64,000 nucleotides of DNA, taken from contig JAVKTT010000005.1 in NCBI GenBank assembly GCA_031460505.1, forward strand, positions 198,572 through 262,571. Direction: 5' to 3'. Position 1 is the first letter of the stretch; each line of letters begins with the position of its first letter. The stretch comes from JAAYTL01 sp031460505 (GTDB lineage: Bacteria; Bacillota; Clostridia; Tissierellales; Tissierellaceae). Both the position numbers and the translations under genes were made by a program. Under the pieces are notes generated by a model. The model did not search any database. It saw only the letters and a program-made list of their open reading frames with translations, and was not told the DNA's origin. This document shows, in pieces, positions 42,940 through 52,251 of this stretch.

Positions 42940-43339
42940 TGGATTCCACCTCTTTCCTTAACCTTTCTATAGTACTATCATAAGTTAAGTTTAAATATCT
43001 TTTCATATCATTAAATTCAAACAGGGTCTTTACTTTATAGCGGGTCTCTGTATCTTTATCACGGGTAAACAACAATATATTATTTTTATATATTTCATAT
43101 TTTAATAATGGCGTTGCATCATTTAGTATAATTAGGTCAACTTCTGTTTTACAAACTTCTGTTAATTGCATCTTAATATCAATATACTTATCTACATCTA
43201 TCTTTTGACTCAAATAAATAGCAATATCAATATCACTATTTAATCTCATCTTACCTTGAGCATAAGAACCAAAGATATAAGCAAAAATTATATCCTCATA
43301 TTCTATTAAAGTATTCATACACTTTCTAATAATATCCAT
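42932..43339 (-). CDS. mntA: MntA-type minimal nucleotidyltransferase antitoxin
   Basis: The protein of about 135 residues is a minimal nucleotidyltransferase with GSYAQGKMRLNSDID near 25-39 (GS-x10-DxD metal site) and a third acidic residue in VDLIIL. MntA antitoxins attach AMP residues to HepT and block its RNase. I prefer the ATG at 43339, nine bases after AGGAG. An ATG at 43348 adjoins that site with no spacing. Confidence 0.9.
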   Translation of the reverse strand: MDIIRKCMNTLIEYEDIIFAYIFGSYAQGKMRLNSDIDIAIYLSQKIDVDKYIDIKMQLTEVCKTEVDLIILNDATPLLKYEIYKNNILLFTRDKDTETRYKVKTLFEFNDMKRYLNLTYDSTIERLRKEVESNG

Positions 43340-43465
43340 ATTGTTCATCTCCTAAGAATCCCTATATCTTAATTATATCATTATAGATTATTTGGTAAAC
43401 TAAAACTCGAGAAGTTTTTTATTTTTGTAGTCCTCAAGGTAAACTTAATAATTTATACCGTTTAA

Positions 43466-43942
43466 CTATCCATAAAAATAGCTTTTCTTTCTTTTATATC
43501 TCAATCCAAGACCCATAAGGAATGTCGGAATCAAGTTTGAGATTAGTGATAATAATGGGATATAAGGTATATCCCAAACTAACTTAATAATAGTAAATGC
43601 CATATTATAGATATTCATTGGAATCCAGAATTCGCTTAGCTCTTTTGGAATTTCATATAAGTTTTTTCCTGTTATTGAAAATGTATAAAACCATATTACA
43701 ATTCCAATAAGTCCAATAGATGATCCTACCAAGAAATCATATTTTTTACTTTTGTTTATATCTAATAATGTTCCAGAAAAAATGTAAATAAATAAATACA
43801 ACATACCAATTAAAATCCTGATTATAGTATTGTCTGCATATTGAACTAATTTAGGGCCAGTAGCAACTAGAATAATCAAGAATATGAATGATAATGTGAT
43901 GATTATAAAATGCAATATTAATGCTTTTAAATTATTTCTCAT
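43466..43942 (-). CDS. Membrane protein of unknown function
   Basis: The 158-residue protein has four hydrophobic segments (about 8-30, 42-60, 70-90 and 125-147) and a basic C terminus. AGGAG precedes the ATG. No family is recognised, and it is not obviously linked with its neighbours. Confidence 0.65.
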   Translation of the reverse strand: MRNNLKALILHFIIITLSFIFLIILVATGPKLVQYADNTIIRILIGMLYLFIYIFSGTLLDINKSKKYDFLVGSSIGLIGIVIWFYTFSITGKNLYEIPKELSEFWIPMNIYNMAFTIIKLVWDIPYIPLLSLISNLIPTFLMGLGLRYKRKKSYFYG

Positions 43943-44112
43943 ATCTATCTCCTAGAAAATAATATTTCATATTAATAGTATTATATCATGTATTAGATTG
44001 AAAATTTAAATAACTTAAACTTTACTTACCCAAATGGAATAAAATATATTTCTTTAAAGCCAGATTATAGTATATAATAGGCATATGACTTTCTAACAAG
44101 GGGGGGATTCTG

Positions 44113-45246
44113 ATGGAAAGTAACGTATTATTTAAAACAAGCTATGCTAAAACTCAAAAGTCTAATAGATGGCCAATTACACTAGTATTATTAGGTTTAG
44201 CTCTAGTTACAAGAGTCATTCTCTTATTTGCTGCAAGATATCCTAGCATAGTTGAGAATCTTTATTCATCAACTATTTATCCATATATTGCAAAAGGCTT
44301 GGGTTTTATAAGTAGTATTATACCTTTATCTATTGCTGAGATTTTATTAATGCAAATAGTCTTATTTATTATAATTGCAATTATAATGATTATCCTTAAG
44401 CCAAAATATATTTTAAATAATTCTAAGAAGATATTTCACCATGTGCTAAGACTTATGACTGCTATATATGTCCTTTTCTATCTTTTATGGGGTTTCAATT
44501 ACTTTAGAGAGGATTACTTAGTTATAGCAAATATGAATGAATCTCAAGCAACATATAATGAATTGAAAGAACTAACTTCAATAATGATTGAAAAGGCAAA
44601 TGAAATTAGGGAGTTTCTGCCTGAAGATGATAATGGATTATTATTAATACAAGAAAGCTTTAATGAGTTGGGTGAGATTGCTAATTATGGCTTTGATAAT
44701 TATCATGTTGGAAGTTTGGACTTAGGTGGCAATTATGGTCAGGTTAAACCAGTGTTTTTGTCTAAATATATGAGTTATACTGGAATAGCTGGTATTTATA
44801 TACCATTTACCTCAGAGCCAACTATCAATACGGATATTCCTAATCATAGTTTGCTAACCACTATATCTCATGAAATAGCACATCAAAGGGGCTTTGCCAA
44901 GGAAGATGAGGCTAACTTTATTTCATATAAAGCAAATATCAATAATCCTGATGAAAAGTTCCAATACTCAGGCTATTATTTAGCTATGAATAACTTAATG
45001 AATGAAGTATATAGTGAAAATCCTGATGATTATATACTTTTTTATACTAAATTAAGCGATGGAGTAAAAAGAGACTTGGAATCTGCGAGAGAATATTGGA
45101 AATCTAAAGAAGGAAAAATCAGAGAATCAGTAAATAATATGAACGATAATTATTTAAAAGCCAATAATCAAGTGGATGGAGTTAGAAGTTATAACGGGAT
45201 TGTAAACCTACTATTAGCAGAATATAAAGATCAAAAACCCAATTAA
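44113..45246 (+). CDS. DUF3810 family membrane-associated putative zinc metallopeptidase
   Basis: The 377-residue protein has three N-terminal membrane segments (about 20-135) and a large domain with HEIAHQRGFAKEDEANF near 252, a zincin HExxH motif with a downstream Glu. This matches the DUF3810 family. The protease activity is predicted by motif only. A GGGGGGG ribosome site precedes the ATG, and the stop codon abuts a GGGGAC-class palindrome that may serve as terminator. Confidence 0.85.
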   Translation: MESNVLFKTSYAKTQKSNRWPITLVLLGLALVTRVILLFAARYPSIVENLYSSTIYPYIAKGLGFISSIIPLSIAEILLMQIVLFIIIAIIMIILKPKYILNNSKKIFHHVLRLMTAIYVLFYLLWGFNYFREDYLVIANMNESQATYNELKELTSIMIEKANEIREFLPEDDNGLLLIQESFNELGEIANYGFDNYHVGSLDLGGNYGQVKPVFLSKYMSYTGIAGIYIPFTSEPTINTDIPNHSLLTTISHEIAHQRGFAKEDEANFISYKANINNPDEKFQYSGYYLAMNNLMNEVYSENPDDYILFYTKLSDGVKRDLESAREYWKSKEGKIRESVNNMNDNYLKANNQVDGVRSYNGIVNLLLAEYKDQKPN

Positions 45247-45285
45247 AAACAAGACAAGTGAAACGTCCCCTTGTCTTGTTTTTTT
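45247..45285. repeat. REP-like 35-bp palindrome, exact inverse of the copy at 57310
   Basis: AAACAAGACAAG and CTTGTCTTGTTT enclose the loop TGAAACGTCCC. The 35 bases are the exact reverse complement of 57310-57344. A T-tract follows, so it also looks like a terminator for the gene before it. Confidence 0.85.
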
Positions 45286-45371
45286 CATTTTCCTTGAATA
45301 TATGTTCGGTATCCTGTATAATATAAAATACATATAAATTTGTTAACCTTTATTGCATCTAGGAGGATTTT

Positions 45372-45959
45372 ATGACAGGAAAGACACACATTGCTATAGG
45401 AATTGTAGCAGGGTTAACTATATCTGCAGAATTACCTTTAGAAAATCAACTAATTTTGATCTCTGCTTCTGCTCTTGGATCATTAATACCAGATTTGGAC
45501 CATCCAAAAGCTAAGCTAAATCAAAAATTATTATTTATTAAGAATAAACTTTATAGGACATTATTTTACTTATCTATATCAGCTGGATTTCTCCAGTTGT
45601 ATGTTAATACTCAAAACAATATTTTTAGTCTCTTAGGTTTTACTAGTTTTTTTATTGGAATATCAAGTCATAGAAGTTTTACCCATAGTATAATAGGCTT
45701 TCTTGCCTCTATATCTATTGTAAAATTATTTGCTGTGAAATTTAATCTACCTTATATATACAATGGATTTGTTATTGGATATGCATCACATCTAGTAGCT
45801 GACTTTTTTACTATAAAAGGTATTAAACTGTTTTACCCATCTAAAACTAATATTTCATCCCCTATTATTATTAAAACAAATAACTGTCTGGAAAATTTAA
45901 TCTTTGTATTATTAAGTTTATACTCCATAATTTTGCTATTTAATAATGTTATGGTTTAA
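45372..45959 (+). CDS. YdjM-like membrane-bound metal-dependent hydrolase (DUF457)
   Basis: The 195-residue protein has four or five membrane segments and the family's metal motifs: MTGKTHIAIG at the N terminus, IPDLDHPKAKLN near 40, and SSHRSFTHS near 96-104. The family is named as LexA-regulated or membrane-bound metal-dependent hydrolases, and the reaction is unknown. AGGAGG precedes the ATG. Confidence 0.88.
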   Translation: MTGKTHIAIGIVAGLTISAELPLENQLILISASALGSLIPDLDHPKAKLNQKLLFIKNKLYRTLFYLSISAGFLQLYVNTQNNIFSLLGFTSFFIGISSHRSFTHSIIGFLASISIVKLFAVKFNLPYIYNGFVIGYASHLVADFFTIKGIKLFYPSKTNISSPIIIKTNNCLENLIFVLLSLYSIILLFNNVMV

Positions 45960-45960
45960 A

Positions 45961-45996
45961 AAAATCTTCACCTAGTTAAAGGTGAAGATTTTTTAG
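45961..45996. terminator. Bidirectional terminator
   Basis: AAAATCTTCACCT pairs with AGGTGAAGATTTT between convergent genes. The stem repeats that of the ychF terminator. Confidence 0.88.
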
Positions 45997-46000
45997 TAAT

Positions 46001-46240
46001 TTAAAATTCAGTGTTATTTCTTTTAGCATGTAGTGCTTCATCTCTGATTTCTTCTTTCATACCTTTTAGAGATTCTAATCTTCTTTTGTTTTTTTCTTCT
46101 AAATCCCTCTTAGTTTTTTCATCATCTGTTACCGCCATCATATCTTGCGCTAATCTATAATTCTGAATAGTGTTGTCTATATTGTTTTGTATTTTCTTTA
46201 CATTATCTCTTCTATCATCTGGTTTTGGTTTATTTGACAT
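46001..46240 (-). CDS. tlp: Small acid-soluble spore protein Tlp
   Basis: The 79-residue hydrophilic protein matches Tlp: PKPDDRRDNVKKIQNNIDNTIQN at the N terminus and EEKNKRRLESLKGMKEEIRDEA in the second half. Tlp is made in the forespore and packed into the spore core. Its presence supports a spore-forming host. AAAGGAG precedes the ATG. Confidence 0.93.
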   Translation of the reverse strand: MSNKPKPDDRRDNVKKIQNNIDNTIQNYRLAQDMMAVTDDEKTKRDLEEKNKRRLESLKGMKEEIRDEALHAKRNNTEF

Positions 46241-46322
46241 AGTATTACTCCTTTTTATAATATTTTTTCTTCAATATTATCTTTCCTATCCAGATGATAT
46301 TTATCCTAGTAAAATTTAGCTT

Positions 46323-46766
46323 TTAACCCTTTGAATTATACACAATAACTCCAACAGCCATGATAACTAGACCGATTAATTTAGTAAAATCAAAAGGTAT
46401 CTTCTCAGCACCAAATAATCCAAGTGTATCAATTACTGTTGCAAAAAATAATTGAGCTATGACCATCAAAGCTATAGAAAAAGAAGCTCCTAATAATGAT
46501 ACACCATTTGCTACAGTAAATATTATAAGTACACCTAATACACCACCTAGTAAATAAACCTTGTTAACTTCTGAGATGTTTCTTAGATTACCTTCTCCAA
46601 ATAACCTTACCATAATTAAAGCAAATATTAATCCAATTATATGTACTACAAATGTTGTCTCCCACATTCCAAGCTTTTCACTTACACGAGCACTAAATAC
46701 ATTTTGAGTAGCTACTATCATTCCTGCTAATAAAGAATAAAAAATTCCAACATACACTTTTTCCAT
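46323..46766 (-). CDS. DMT superfamily protein, YdcZ/DUF606 type
   Basis: The 147-residue protein has five membrane segments and the DUF606 hallmark AGMIVATQNVFSARVSEKLG near residues 15-34. Such half-size drug/metabolite transporters often act as pairs, but only one is encoded here. I start at ATG 46766 after AAGGAGAAG, because a longer frame to 46823 has no ribosome site. Confidence 0.82.
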   Translation of the reverse strand: MEKVYVGIFYSLLAGMIVATQNVFSARVSEKLGMWETTFVVHIIGLIFALIMVRLFGEGNLRNISEVNKVYLLGGVLGVLIIFTVANGVSLLGASFSIALMVIAQLFFATVIDTLGLFGAEKIPFDFTKLIGLVIMAVGVIVYNSKG

Positions 46767-46816
46767 TTTCTTCTCCTTAAAATATAATAATCTAATTATA
46801 ACATATATAATAAAAA

Positions 46817-46832
46817 CCCTCATATATGAGGG
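46817..46832 (-). terminator. Terminator of the spore protein gene
   Basis: The perfect palindrome CCCTCATATATGAGGG is followed on the minus strand by TTTTTATT. Confidence 0.8.
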
Positions 46833-46842
46833 TAAAATAAAA

Positions 46843-47049
46843 CTATTTATTTTTATCTATCAGTTGTTGTTCTCCCATTTCTACTAATTTCCTAGTCATT
46901 ATACCACCTACTGGACCAGCAGTAAATATATTGTTTATTGGATTAATATTATTGTTAAGGTTATCTTGTACACCCATTTCATTTGCTATTTCCATTTTCA
47001 TTTCATTAAGTGCTCTTCTAGCATTTGGATCTAGTGGCCCATTAGCCAT
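46843..47049 (-). CDS. Alpha/beta-type small acid-soluble spore protein
   Basis: The 68-residue protein has the SASP pattern: ALNEMKMEIANEMGV, which includes the germination protease cleavage site (E-I-A), and the second conserved block GPVGGIMTRKLVEMGEQQL. These proteins coat and protect DNA in dormant spores. GAGGTGA precedes the ATG. Confidence 0.95.
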   Translation of the reverse strand: MANGPLDPNARRALNEMKMEIANEMGVQDNLNNNINPINNIFTAGPVGGIMTRKLVEMGEQQLIDKNK

Positions 47050-47196
47050 TTTATCACCTCATTTTTATTTATTCACTTTTAGTTTTAGCAATCATTACTT
47101 TTTCATACTAGGTATAATAATACAGTTTTTTTAAAAAAATTATATAAATTTGATAAATTCTATTATTGGGGTAATATATAATGAGGAGGCGATAAT

Positions 47197-47646
47197 TTGG
47201 ATAAAAAATATACTAAACCTACACAGGAAGAAATCAAAAGAAAATTAAATGATTTAGAATATATGGTGACTCAAGAAAATGCTACTGAAAGACCATTCAC
47301 CCATGAATACAATGAAATCTATGAAGATGGAATCTATGTTGATATAGTATCTGGTGAACCATTATTTAGTTCTAATGACAAATTCGATGCAGGATGCGGC
47401 TGGCCAAGTTTTACTCAGCCGTTGCAAGATGTGGATATTGTAGAAAAACTTGATACTTCTCATGGAAGAATGCGTACAGAGGTAAGAAGCCAACATGCAG
47501 ATTCTCATCTAGGCCATGTATTCAATGATGGTCCAAAGGATAAAGGTGGACTAAGATATTGTATCAATGGTGCTGCTTTAAGATTTATAAAAAAAGAAGA
47601 TCTAGAAAAAGAAGGTTATGGAAAGTATTTAGTATTATTTAACTAA
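47197..47646 (+). CDS. msrB: Peptide methionine-R-sulfoxide reductase
   Basis: The 149-residue protein has the MsrB core: AGCGWPSFTQP near 65-75, TEVRSQHADSHLGHVF near 98-113 and the catalytic Cys in RYCINGAALRF near 128-138. Here the usual INSAALRF reads INGAALRF. The zinc-binding CxxC pairs are absent. It repairs oxidised methionine. Some clostridial MsrB proteins are selenoproteins, but this one has Cys. The start is TTG 47197 after GAGGAGG. Confidence 0.95.
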   Translation: MDKKYTKPTQEEIKRKLNDLEYMVTQENATERPFTHEYNEIYEDGIYVDIVSGEPLFSSNDKFDAGCGWPSFTQPLQDVDIVEKLDTSHGRMRTEVRSQHADSHLGHVFNDGPKDKGGLRYCINGAALRFIKKEDLEKEGYGKYLVLFN

Positions 47647-47647
47647 T

Positions 47648-47676
47648 GCGAAACCGGGACCCGTCCCCGGTTTCGC
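47648..47676. terminator. Terminator-like GC-rich palindrome
   Basis: GCGAAACC...GGTTTCGC arms enclose GGGACCCGTCCCC. It lies between convergent msrB and the siderophore operon and shares the GGGAC/GTCCCC core of the repeat family. Confidence 0.7.
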
Positions 47677-47680
47677 TAGT

Positions 47681-48637
47681 TTATTTACTTAAAGCATCTT
47701 GAACTTGTTCAACCATTCTCATAGTTCCAGTTATTCCACCCGAAGAAACATACCATATATGAGCATCTAAATAATTTATATTACCATTTTTAAATGCATT
47801 AGTTGATTCTATTAATTCATTATCTAAAATATCTGATGAGGATTCTCCACCAGTTACATCTGCTCTATCCATTACGAAAAGATAATCTGGATTTACATCT
47901 ACTATATATTCAAAGGATACTTTTTGACCATGTGTACCTGACTCAATTTTTTCATCAGCAGGTTTTAATCCAAATTCATTATAAAGCATTCCATATCTAG
48001 AGCCAGGACCATAAACACTTAGGTTTCCTTCGTTAACCATTAGGAATAGGGCCGTTTCTTTCATATTACTTGCTTGTTCATTTAAAGCTGAAACAGTATC
48101 ATCAATTTTTTGAACTTCTTCAGCAAAGAAATCTTCTTTATCGAATATCTTGCCTAATACTTCCATATTATTTCTAAATGATCCTAAATAATCTCCGCCA
48201 TCCACTGTTAAATATACTGTTGGTGCAATAGCTGCAAACTCTTCATATAGATCTACTTGTCTAGTAGAAATAATAATTAGATCTGGATTTGTTTCAAAGA
48301 TTGTCTCAAAATTAGGTTCCTTTAATGTACCTGCATCTGTGTATTCTTCACTTTTATATTTTTCTAAGTAATTTGGTAATGTTGCCTTAGGTAATCCAAC
48401 AACTTGTGCATCTATTTTATCTAATGCATCTAATATACCATAATCAAATACAACTATTCTTTCTGGTTGTTTTTCTAAAGTAGTCTTGCCCAGTTCATGT
48501 TCAATTGTTATAGTATTTTTTGATTCTTCACCCTTATTTAGCTCTTCTCCATCTGCCTGTGATGTACAAGCCACCATAGCAAATGCTGCAATCATTGCAA
48601 TTCCTAAAACTAAAATTTTTCTTATATTTTTCATCAT
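47681..48637 (-). CDS. yclQ: Siderophore-binding lipoprotein, YclQ/FatB-like
   Basis: The 318-residue lipoprotein has lipobox VAC at about residue 24 and the cluster III substrate-binding fold, with ERIVVFDYGILDALDKID near 62-79 and EPNFETIFETNPDLIIIS near 105-122. Sequence likeness and gene order match the YclNOPQ (petrobactin or catecholate type) systems. It is the last gene of a four-gene operon with a Fur box. The exact siderophore is not certain. Confidence 0.88.
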   Translation of the reverse strand: MMKNIRKILVLGIAMIAAFAMVACTSQADGEELNKGEESKNTITIEHELGKTTLEKQPERIVVFDYGILDALDKIDAQVVGLPKATLPNYLEKYKSEEYTDAGTLKEPNFETIFETNPDLIIISTRQVDLYEEFAAIAPTVYLTVDGGDYLGSFRNNMEVLGKIFDKEDFFAEEVQKIDDTVSALNEQASNMKETALFLMVNEGNLSVYGPGSRYGMLYNEFGLKPADEKIESGTHGQKVSFEYIVDVNPDYLFVMDRADVTGGESSSDILDNELIESTNAFKNGNINYLDAHIWYVSSGGITGTMRMVEQVQDALSK

Positions 48638-48657
48638 TATTTTCTCCCTTTATTTTA

Positions 48658-49413
48658 TTAATAATAAACACATAGTTTCATATTATCTAAATCTTGTATT
48701 TTAAAATCTAAATCATATATATCACCTAATACACTTGTATCAATAATTTTATCAGTACTTCCTTCTTCAACTATTTTTCCATCCTTCAATGCTACTATAT
48801 AATCTGAATAACATGAAGCAAAGTTTATGTCATGTATTACTATTGCTATGGTCTTGCCTAAATCGTCAACTAATTTTCTAAGTATCTTCATTATCTCTAC
48901 TGAATGCTTCATGTCTAAGTTGTTTAAAGGTTCATCTAATAAAATGTACTCTGTATTTTGGGCTATTACCATGGCTATGTAAGCCCTTTGTCTTTGGCCT
49001 CCACTTAATTGATCTAAGTATTTATGTTCTATATTTTTAAGTTTCATATACTCAATTGCTTCGTCAATAAATTTAACATCCTCTTTTGTTAAGTTACCTT
49101 GACTATAAGGGAATCTCCCAAAACTAACTAATTCCCTTATTGTTAGTCGAATATTTATATTGTTAGCTTGTTTAAGTATGGAAACTTTCTTTGCTAAGTC
49201 TTTACTATCCCATGCTTCAATGTCCTTTCCTTCTATTAGGATTTCACCTTGATCTATAGCAGTCAATCTACTTACCATAGATAATAATGTACTTTTACCT
49301 GCACCATTAGGACCTATAAATGAAGTAATCTTACCTTTATTTATTTTTGTTGATACATTATCAACAACTTTTATATTTCCGTATTTTTTGGATACATTTC
49401 TAATCTCAATCAT
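48658..49413 (-). CDS. yclP: Siderophore ABC transporter ATPase, YclP-like
   Basis: The 251-residue ATPase has Walker A GPNGAGKST (33-41), signature LSGGQRQRAYIA, Walker B YILLDEPLNNLD and switch VIHDINFA, typical of FhuC/YclP importer ATPases. It overlaps the permease gene by four bases (ATGA). A 20-base gap separates it from the binding protein gene. Confidence 0.93.
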   Translation of the reverse strand: MIEIRNVSKKYGNIKVVDNVSTKINKGKITSFIGPNGAGKSTLLSMVSRLTAIDQGEILIEGKDIEAWDSKDLAKKVSILKQANNINIRLTIRELVSFGRFPYSQGNLTKEDVKFIDEAIEYMKLKNIEHKYLDQLSGGQRQRAYIAMVIAQNTEYILLDEPLNNLDMKHSVEIMKILRKLVDDLGKTIAIVIHDINFASCYSDYIVALKDGKIVEEGSTDKIIDTSVLGDIYDLDFKIQDLDNMKLCVYY

Positions 49414-50357
49414 GCGACATTCTCCTTTAATAATAGATTTACGAAATAAATTCCACCGATGAAATTGATAATAACGCTAATAGGCGTACCAAAGTTAAAT
49501 ATTCTTTCTACTACTAATTGACCACCAACTAGCGCTATTACACTTAACAATATTGAAGTTACAATCAGGAACTTATGCTCAAATCTAGAAGTAAATTCCC
49601 TAGCTAAATTCACAACAAGTAATCCTAAAAAGGTAATTGGTCCAACTAATGCAGTGGATATTGAAACTAAAATTGATACGATTAACAATAATCTTTTTAT
49701 TGTCCAATCATAATCTACACCTAAATTTATTGCCTGCTCTCTTCCTAATGAAAGAACATCTAATATCCTAGTGAATTTAAATGAATAAATACCAATCAAA
49801 GTTATTAAAATACTAGATATCCATAGAATATTTGTGTTTACATTGTTAAAACTAGCAAACATCTTATCTTGTATATGCAAGAATTCATTCGGGTCTATCA
49901 TCATCTGCATAAATGAAGATAAACTTTGAAATAATGTCCCAAATATCATTCCTATAAGAAGTAAAATCATTATATTGCTCTTCTCTTTAGTAAATAGAAC
50001 TTTATATAGTAGTCCAGAGAATACAATCATTACAATAACTGTTAATGCAAAATTCATATTCTTATTGGCTACTAAGGGGTTACTGGATCCAATAAGAAAT
50101 ACAACTGCTGATTGAATAAATACATATAACGAATCTAGTCCTAGTGCACTTGGCGTTAGTATTCTATTATTTGTAACAGTCTGGAATATCAATGAAGAAA
50201 TCGCTATGGATGCTCCTGTAAGTATTATGGCTATAACCTTTGGTACTCTTCTAGAGAAAAAGTATCTCCAGTTATTACTGTTTACACCTAGAAACACAAA
50301 CAGAAATATAAGTACTACTGATATAATAATTAAAATACTAATCTTTCTTTTTAACAT
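49410..50357 (-). CDS. yclO: Siderophore ABC transporter permease, YclO-like
   Basis: The 315-residue FecCD-type permease has about nine or ten membrane segments. The conserved SALGLDSLYVFIQS and VGPITFLGLLVVNLAREFTSRFEH segments are present, the latter contacting the ATPase. It overlaps the next permease gene by one base. Confidence 0.93.
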   Translation of the reverse strand: MLKRKISILIIISVVLIFLFVFLGVNSNNWRYFFSRRVPKVIAIILTGASIAISSLIFQTVTNNRILTPSALGLDSLYVFIQSAVVFLIGSSNPLVANKNMNFALTVIVMIVFSGLLYKVLFTKEKSNIMILLLIGMIFGTLFQSLSSFMQMMIDPNEFLHIQDKMFASFNNVNTNILWISSILITLIGIYSFKFTRILDVLSLGREQAINLGVDYDWTIKRLLLIVSILVSISTALVGPITFLGLLVVNLAREFTSRFEHKFLIVTSILLSVIALVGGQLVVERIFNFGTPISVIINFIGGIYFVNLLLKENVA

Positions 50358-51268
50358 TATTTATTCCCCCTTACTAATAAATAGAGGAATATTATGCTAC
50401 CTATAACTCCAACTATAAGACTTATTGAAACTTCATAAGGATAGATAATTAATCTTCCAAATATATCGCATATAAGTAAAAATATTGCACCAAACAAAGC
50501 TGTTGGAATAATATTTTTTCTCATATTATCTCCCATAAATATGGTGACTATATTTGGTATTATTAGCCCTATAAATGGGATTCTTCCAACTGTTATTATC
50601 ACTAAAGATGTTATTAAGGCTACTATGCCTATTCCTATATTTAATATTTGATTGTAGTTTAAACCTAGGTTCACAGAAAACTCTTCTCCCATCCCCACAA
50701 CTGTAAATTTATTTGCATATAAAAATGCTATAAAGATAAGAGGAATACTTATATATAGTAGTTCATATCTTCCCTTAATCACCATAGAAAAATCTCCCTG
50801 CATCCAAGTAGATACATTTTGTACAAGATCGAAACTATAGGCCATGTATGTGGATATGGAATCTATAATACTACCTAATACCATTCCTACTAATGGAATA
50901 AATACTGCATTTTTAAATTTAATTTTTCTAAGAACCCTCATAAATATCAATGTTCCTGCTACTGAGAATATAAAAGCAATAAGCATTTTTTGTACTGAGC
51001 TAGATTCACTAAATATAATAAAGGATACTAAAACTCCTAATTTTGCTGAATCAACAGTCGTGGCTGTTGTAGGTGATACAAATTTATTTCTACTAATCTG
51101 CTGCATTATAAGTCCAGATATGCTCATACCAACCCCTGCAACTATGATACTAATTAATCTTGGTAATCTTGTTTGAAACATAATATCCAAACTTATGTCA
51201 CTTACTCCGATGAATAATGAAATAACTGATAAAGCTATTAATATCAGTAACATATATATTTTTTTCAT
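50357..51268 (-). CDS. yclN: Siderophore ABC transporter permease, YclN-like
   Basis: The 303-residue FecCD-type permease has the motifs RLPRLISIIVAGVGMSISGLIMQ near 34-56 and GRIPFIGLIIPNIV near 225-238. It is the first gene of the operon, directly under the Fur-box promoter. Order and lengths match Bacillus yclNOPQ. Confidence 0.93.
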   Translation of the reverse strand: MKKIYMLLILIALSVISLFIGVSDISLDIMFQTRLPRLISIIVAGVGMSISGLIMQQISRNKFVSPTTATTVDSAKLGVLVSFIIFSESSSVQKMLIAFIFSVAGTLIFMRVLRKIKFKNAVFIPLVGMVLGSIIDSISTYMAYSFDLVQNVSTWMQGDFSMVIKGRYELLYISIPLIFIAFLYANKFTVVGMGEEFSVNLGLNYNQILNIGIGIVALITSLVIITVGRIPFIGLIIPNIVTIFMGDNMRKNIIPTALFGAIFLLICDIFGRLIIYPYEVSISLIVGVIGSIIFLYLLVRGNK

Positions 51269-51310
51269 ACTATTCCCCTAACTATTATGTATTGATCTAT
51301 AATGTATTTA

Positions 51311-51327
51311 TTGATAATGATTATCAA
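51311..51327 (-). promoter_or_regulatory. Fur box of the siderophore uptake operon
   Basis: TGATAAT-G-ATTATCA at 51312-51326 is a perfect 7-1-7 Fur box with one more paired base at each end (51311 and 51327). It covers the predicted transcription start. Confidence 0.93.
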
Positions 51328-51332
51328 TACCA

Positions 51333-51361
51333 ATTATATTATTATTTATTCTATATGTCAA
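51333..51361 (-). promoter_or_regulatory. Promoter of the siderophore uptake operon
   Basis: On the minus strand TTGACA and TATAAT, both consensus, are separated by 17 bases. The start site would be near 51326, inside the Fur box. Confidence 0.9.
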
Positions 51362-51375
51362 CAGGCAAAAAAATA

Positions 51376-51402
51376 AAGACTTGGTAAATAAAACCAAGTC
51401 TT
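51376..51402 (-). terminator. Terminator of uppP
   Basis: AAGACTTGGT pairs with ACCAAGTCTT around AAATAAA, with TTTATTTTTTT following on the minus strand. Confidence 0.85.
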
Positions 51403-51423
51403 ATAATATAGTTTTTTATTTAT

Positions 51424-52251
51424 TTAAGCTCCAAAGAAAGCAAAATAACCTAATACTAAGATTCCTAGTATAATTCTATACCAACCAAAGGCTTTAAAAT
51501 CATTGTTTTTAATGTATCTTAATAAGAATTTAATTGCAATTAATGATACTACAAAAGCTACAACCATACCTGTTATCAAGATTCCTAGTTCTAATTGTGT
51601 AAAGCTAAATCCAAATTTTCGTAGTTTTAAAGCACTGGCTCCAAACATTACTGGTATTGAAAGAAAAAATGAATATTCTGCTGCTATACTCCTTGATGTA
51701 CCAAGTATTATTGCACCAAGTATAGTTGCTCCAGATCTAGATGTTCCAGGTATTAATGATAACACTTGAAATACACCAATTAAGAAAGCTGTCTTATATG
51801 ATAATTGATTAAAATTATTTATGGTAGCTCTATTATTTTTATTACGATTTTCTATAATTATAAATAATATACCGTATAAAATTAAGGTAAAACTTACTGT
51901 CATGTAATTGTAGAAATGTTCATTTAGCCAATCATCAAACAGTACTCCAAGGACTCCTGCAGGTATAATACCAACTATAACCTTATACCAAATTGACATA
52001 GTGTCCTTTTTTTCCTTGGTAGTCTTGCTTGGAGAAAATGGGTTTAATTTATTAAAATAAAGCAAAACTACTGCCATTATAGCACCTAATTGTATTACAA
52101 CGAAAAACATTTCTTTAAATGCTGCTGATGCATTTAATTGTATAAATTCTTCTACTAATATCATATGACCTGTACTACTTATTGGTAACCACTCTGTAAT
52201 ACCTTCAACAATTCCTAGGAAGACCGCTTTTAATATCTCTATAAAAAACAT
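51424..52251 (-). CDS. uppP: Undecaprenyl-diphosphatase
   Basis: The 275-residue membrane enzyme has the UppP/BacA motifs GIVEGITEWLPISSTGHM (13-30) and PGTSRSGATILGAI near 168-181. It recycles undecaprenyl-PP to the monophosphate carrier for wall synthesis and gives some bacitracin resistance. It stands alone with its own terminator. Confidence 0.96.
   Translation of the reverse strand: MFFIEILKAVFLGIVEGITEWLPISSTGHMILVEEFIQLNASAAFKEMFFVVIQLGAIMAVVLLYFNKLNPFSPSKTTKEKKDTMSIWYKVIVGIIPAGVLGVLFDDWLNEHFYNYMTVSFTLILYGILFIIIENRNKNNRATINNFNQLSYKTAFLIGVFQVLSLIPGTSRSGATILGAIILGTSRSIAAEYSFFLSIPVMFGASALKLRKFGFSFTQLELGILITGMVVAFVVSLIAIKFLLRYIKNNDFKAFGWYRIILGILVLGYFAFFGA

Noticed and set aside
47197..47646. 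MsrB as a selenoprotein
   Set aside because: The catalytic position in RYCINGAALRF is coded by a normal Cys codon and there is no in-frame UGA.
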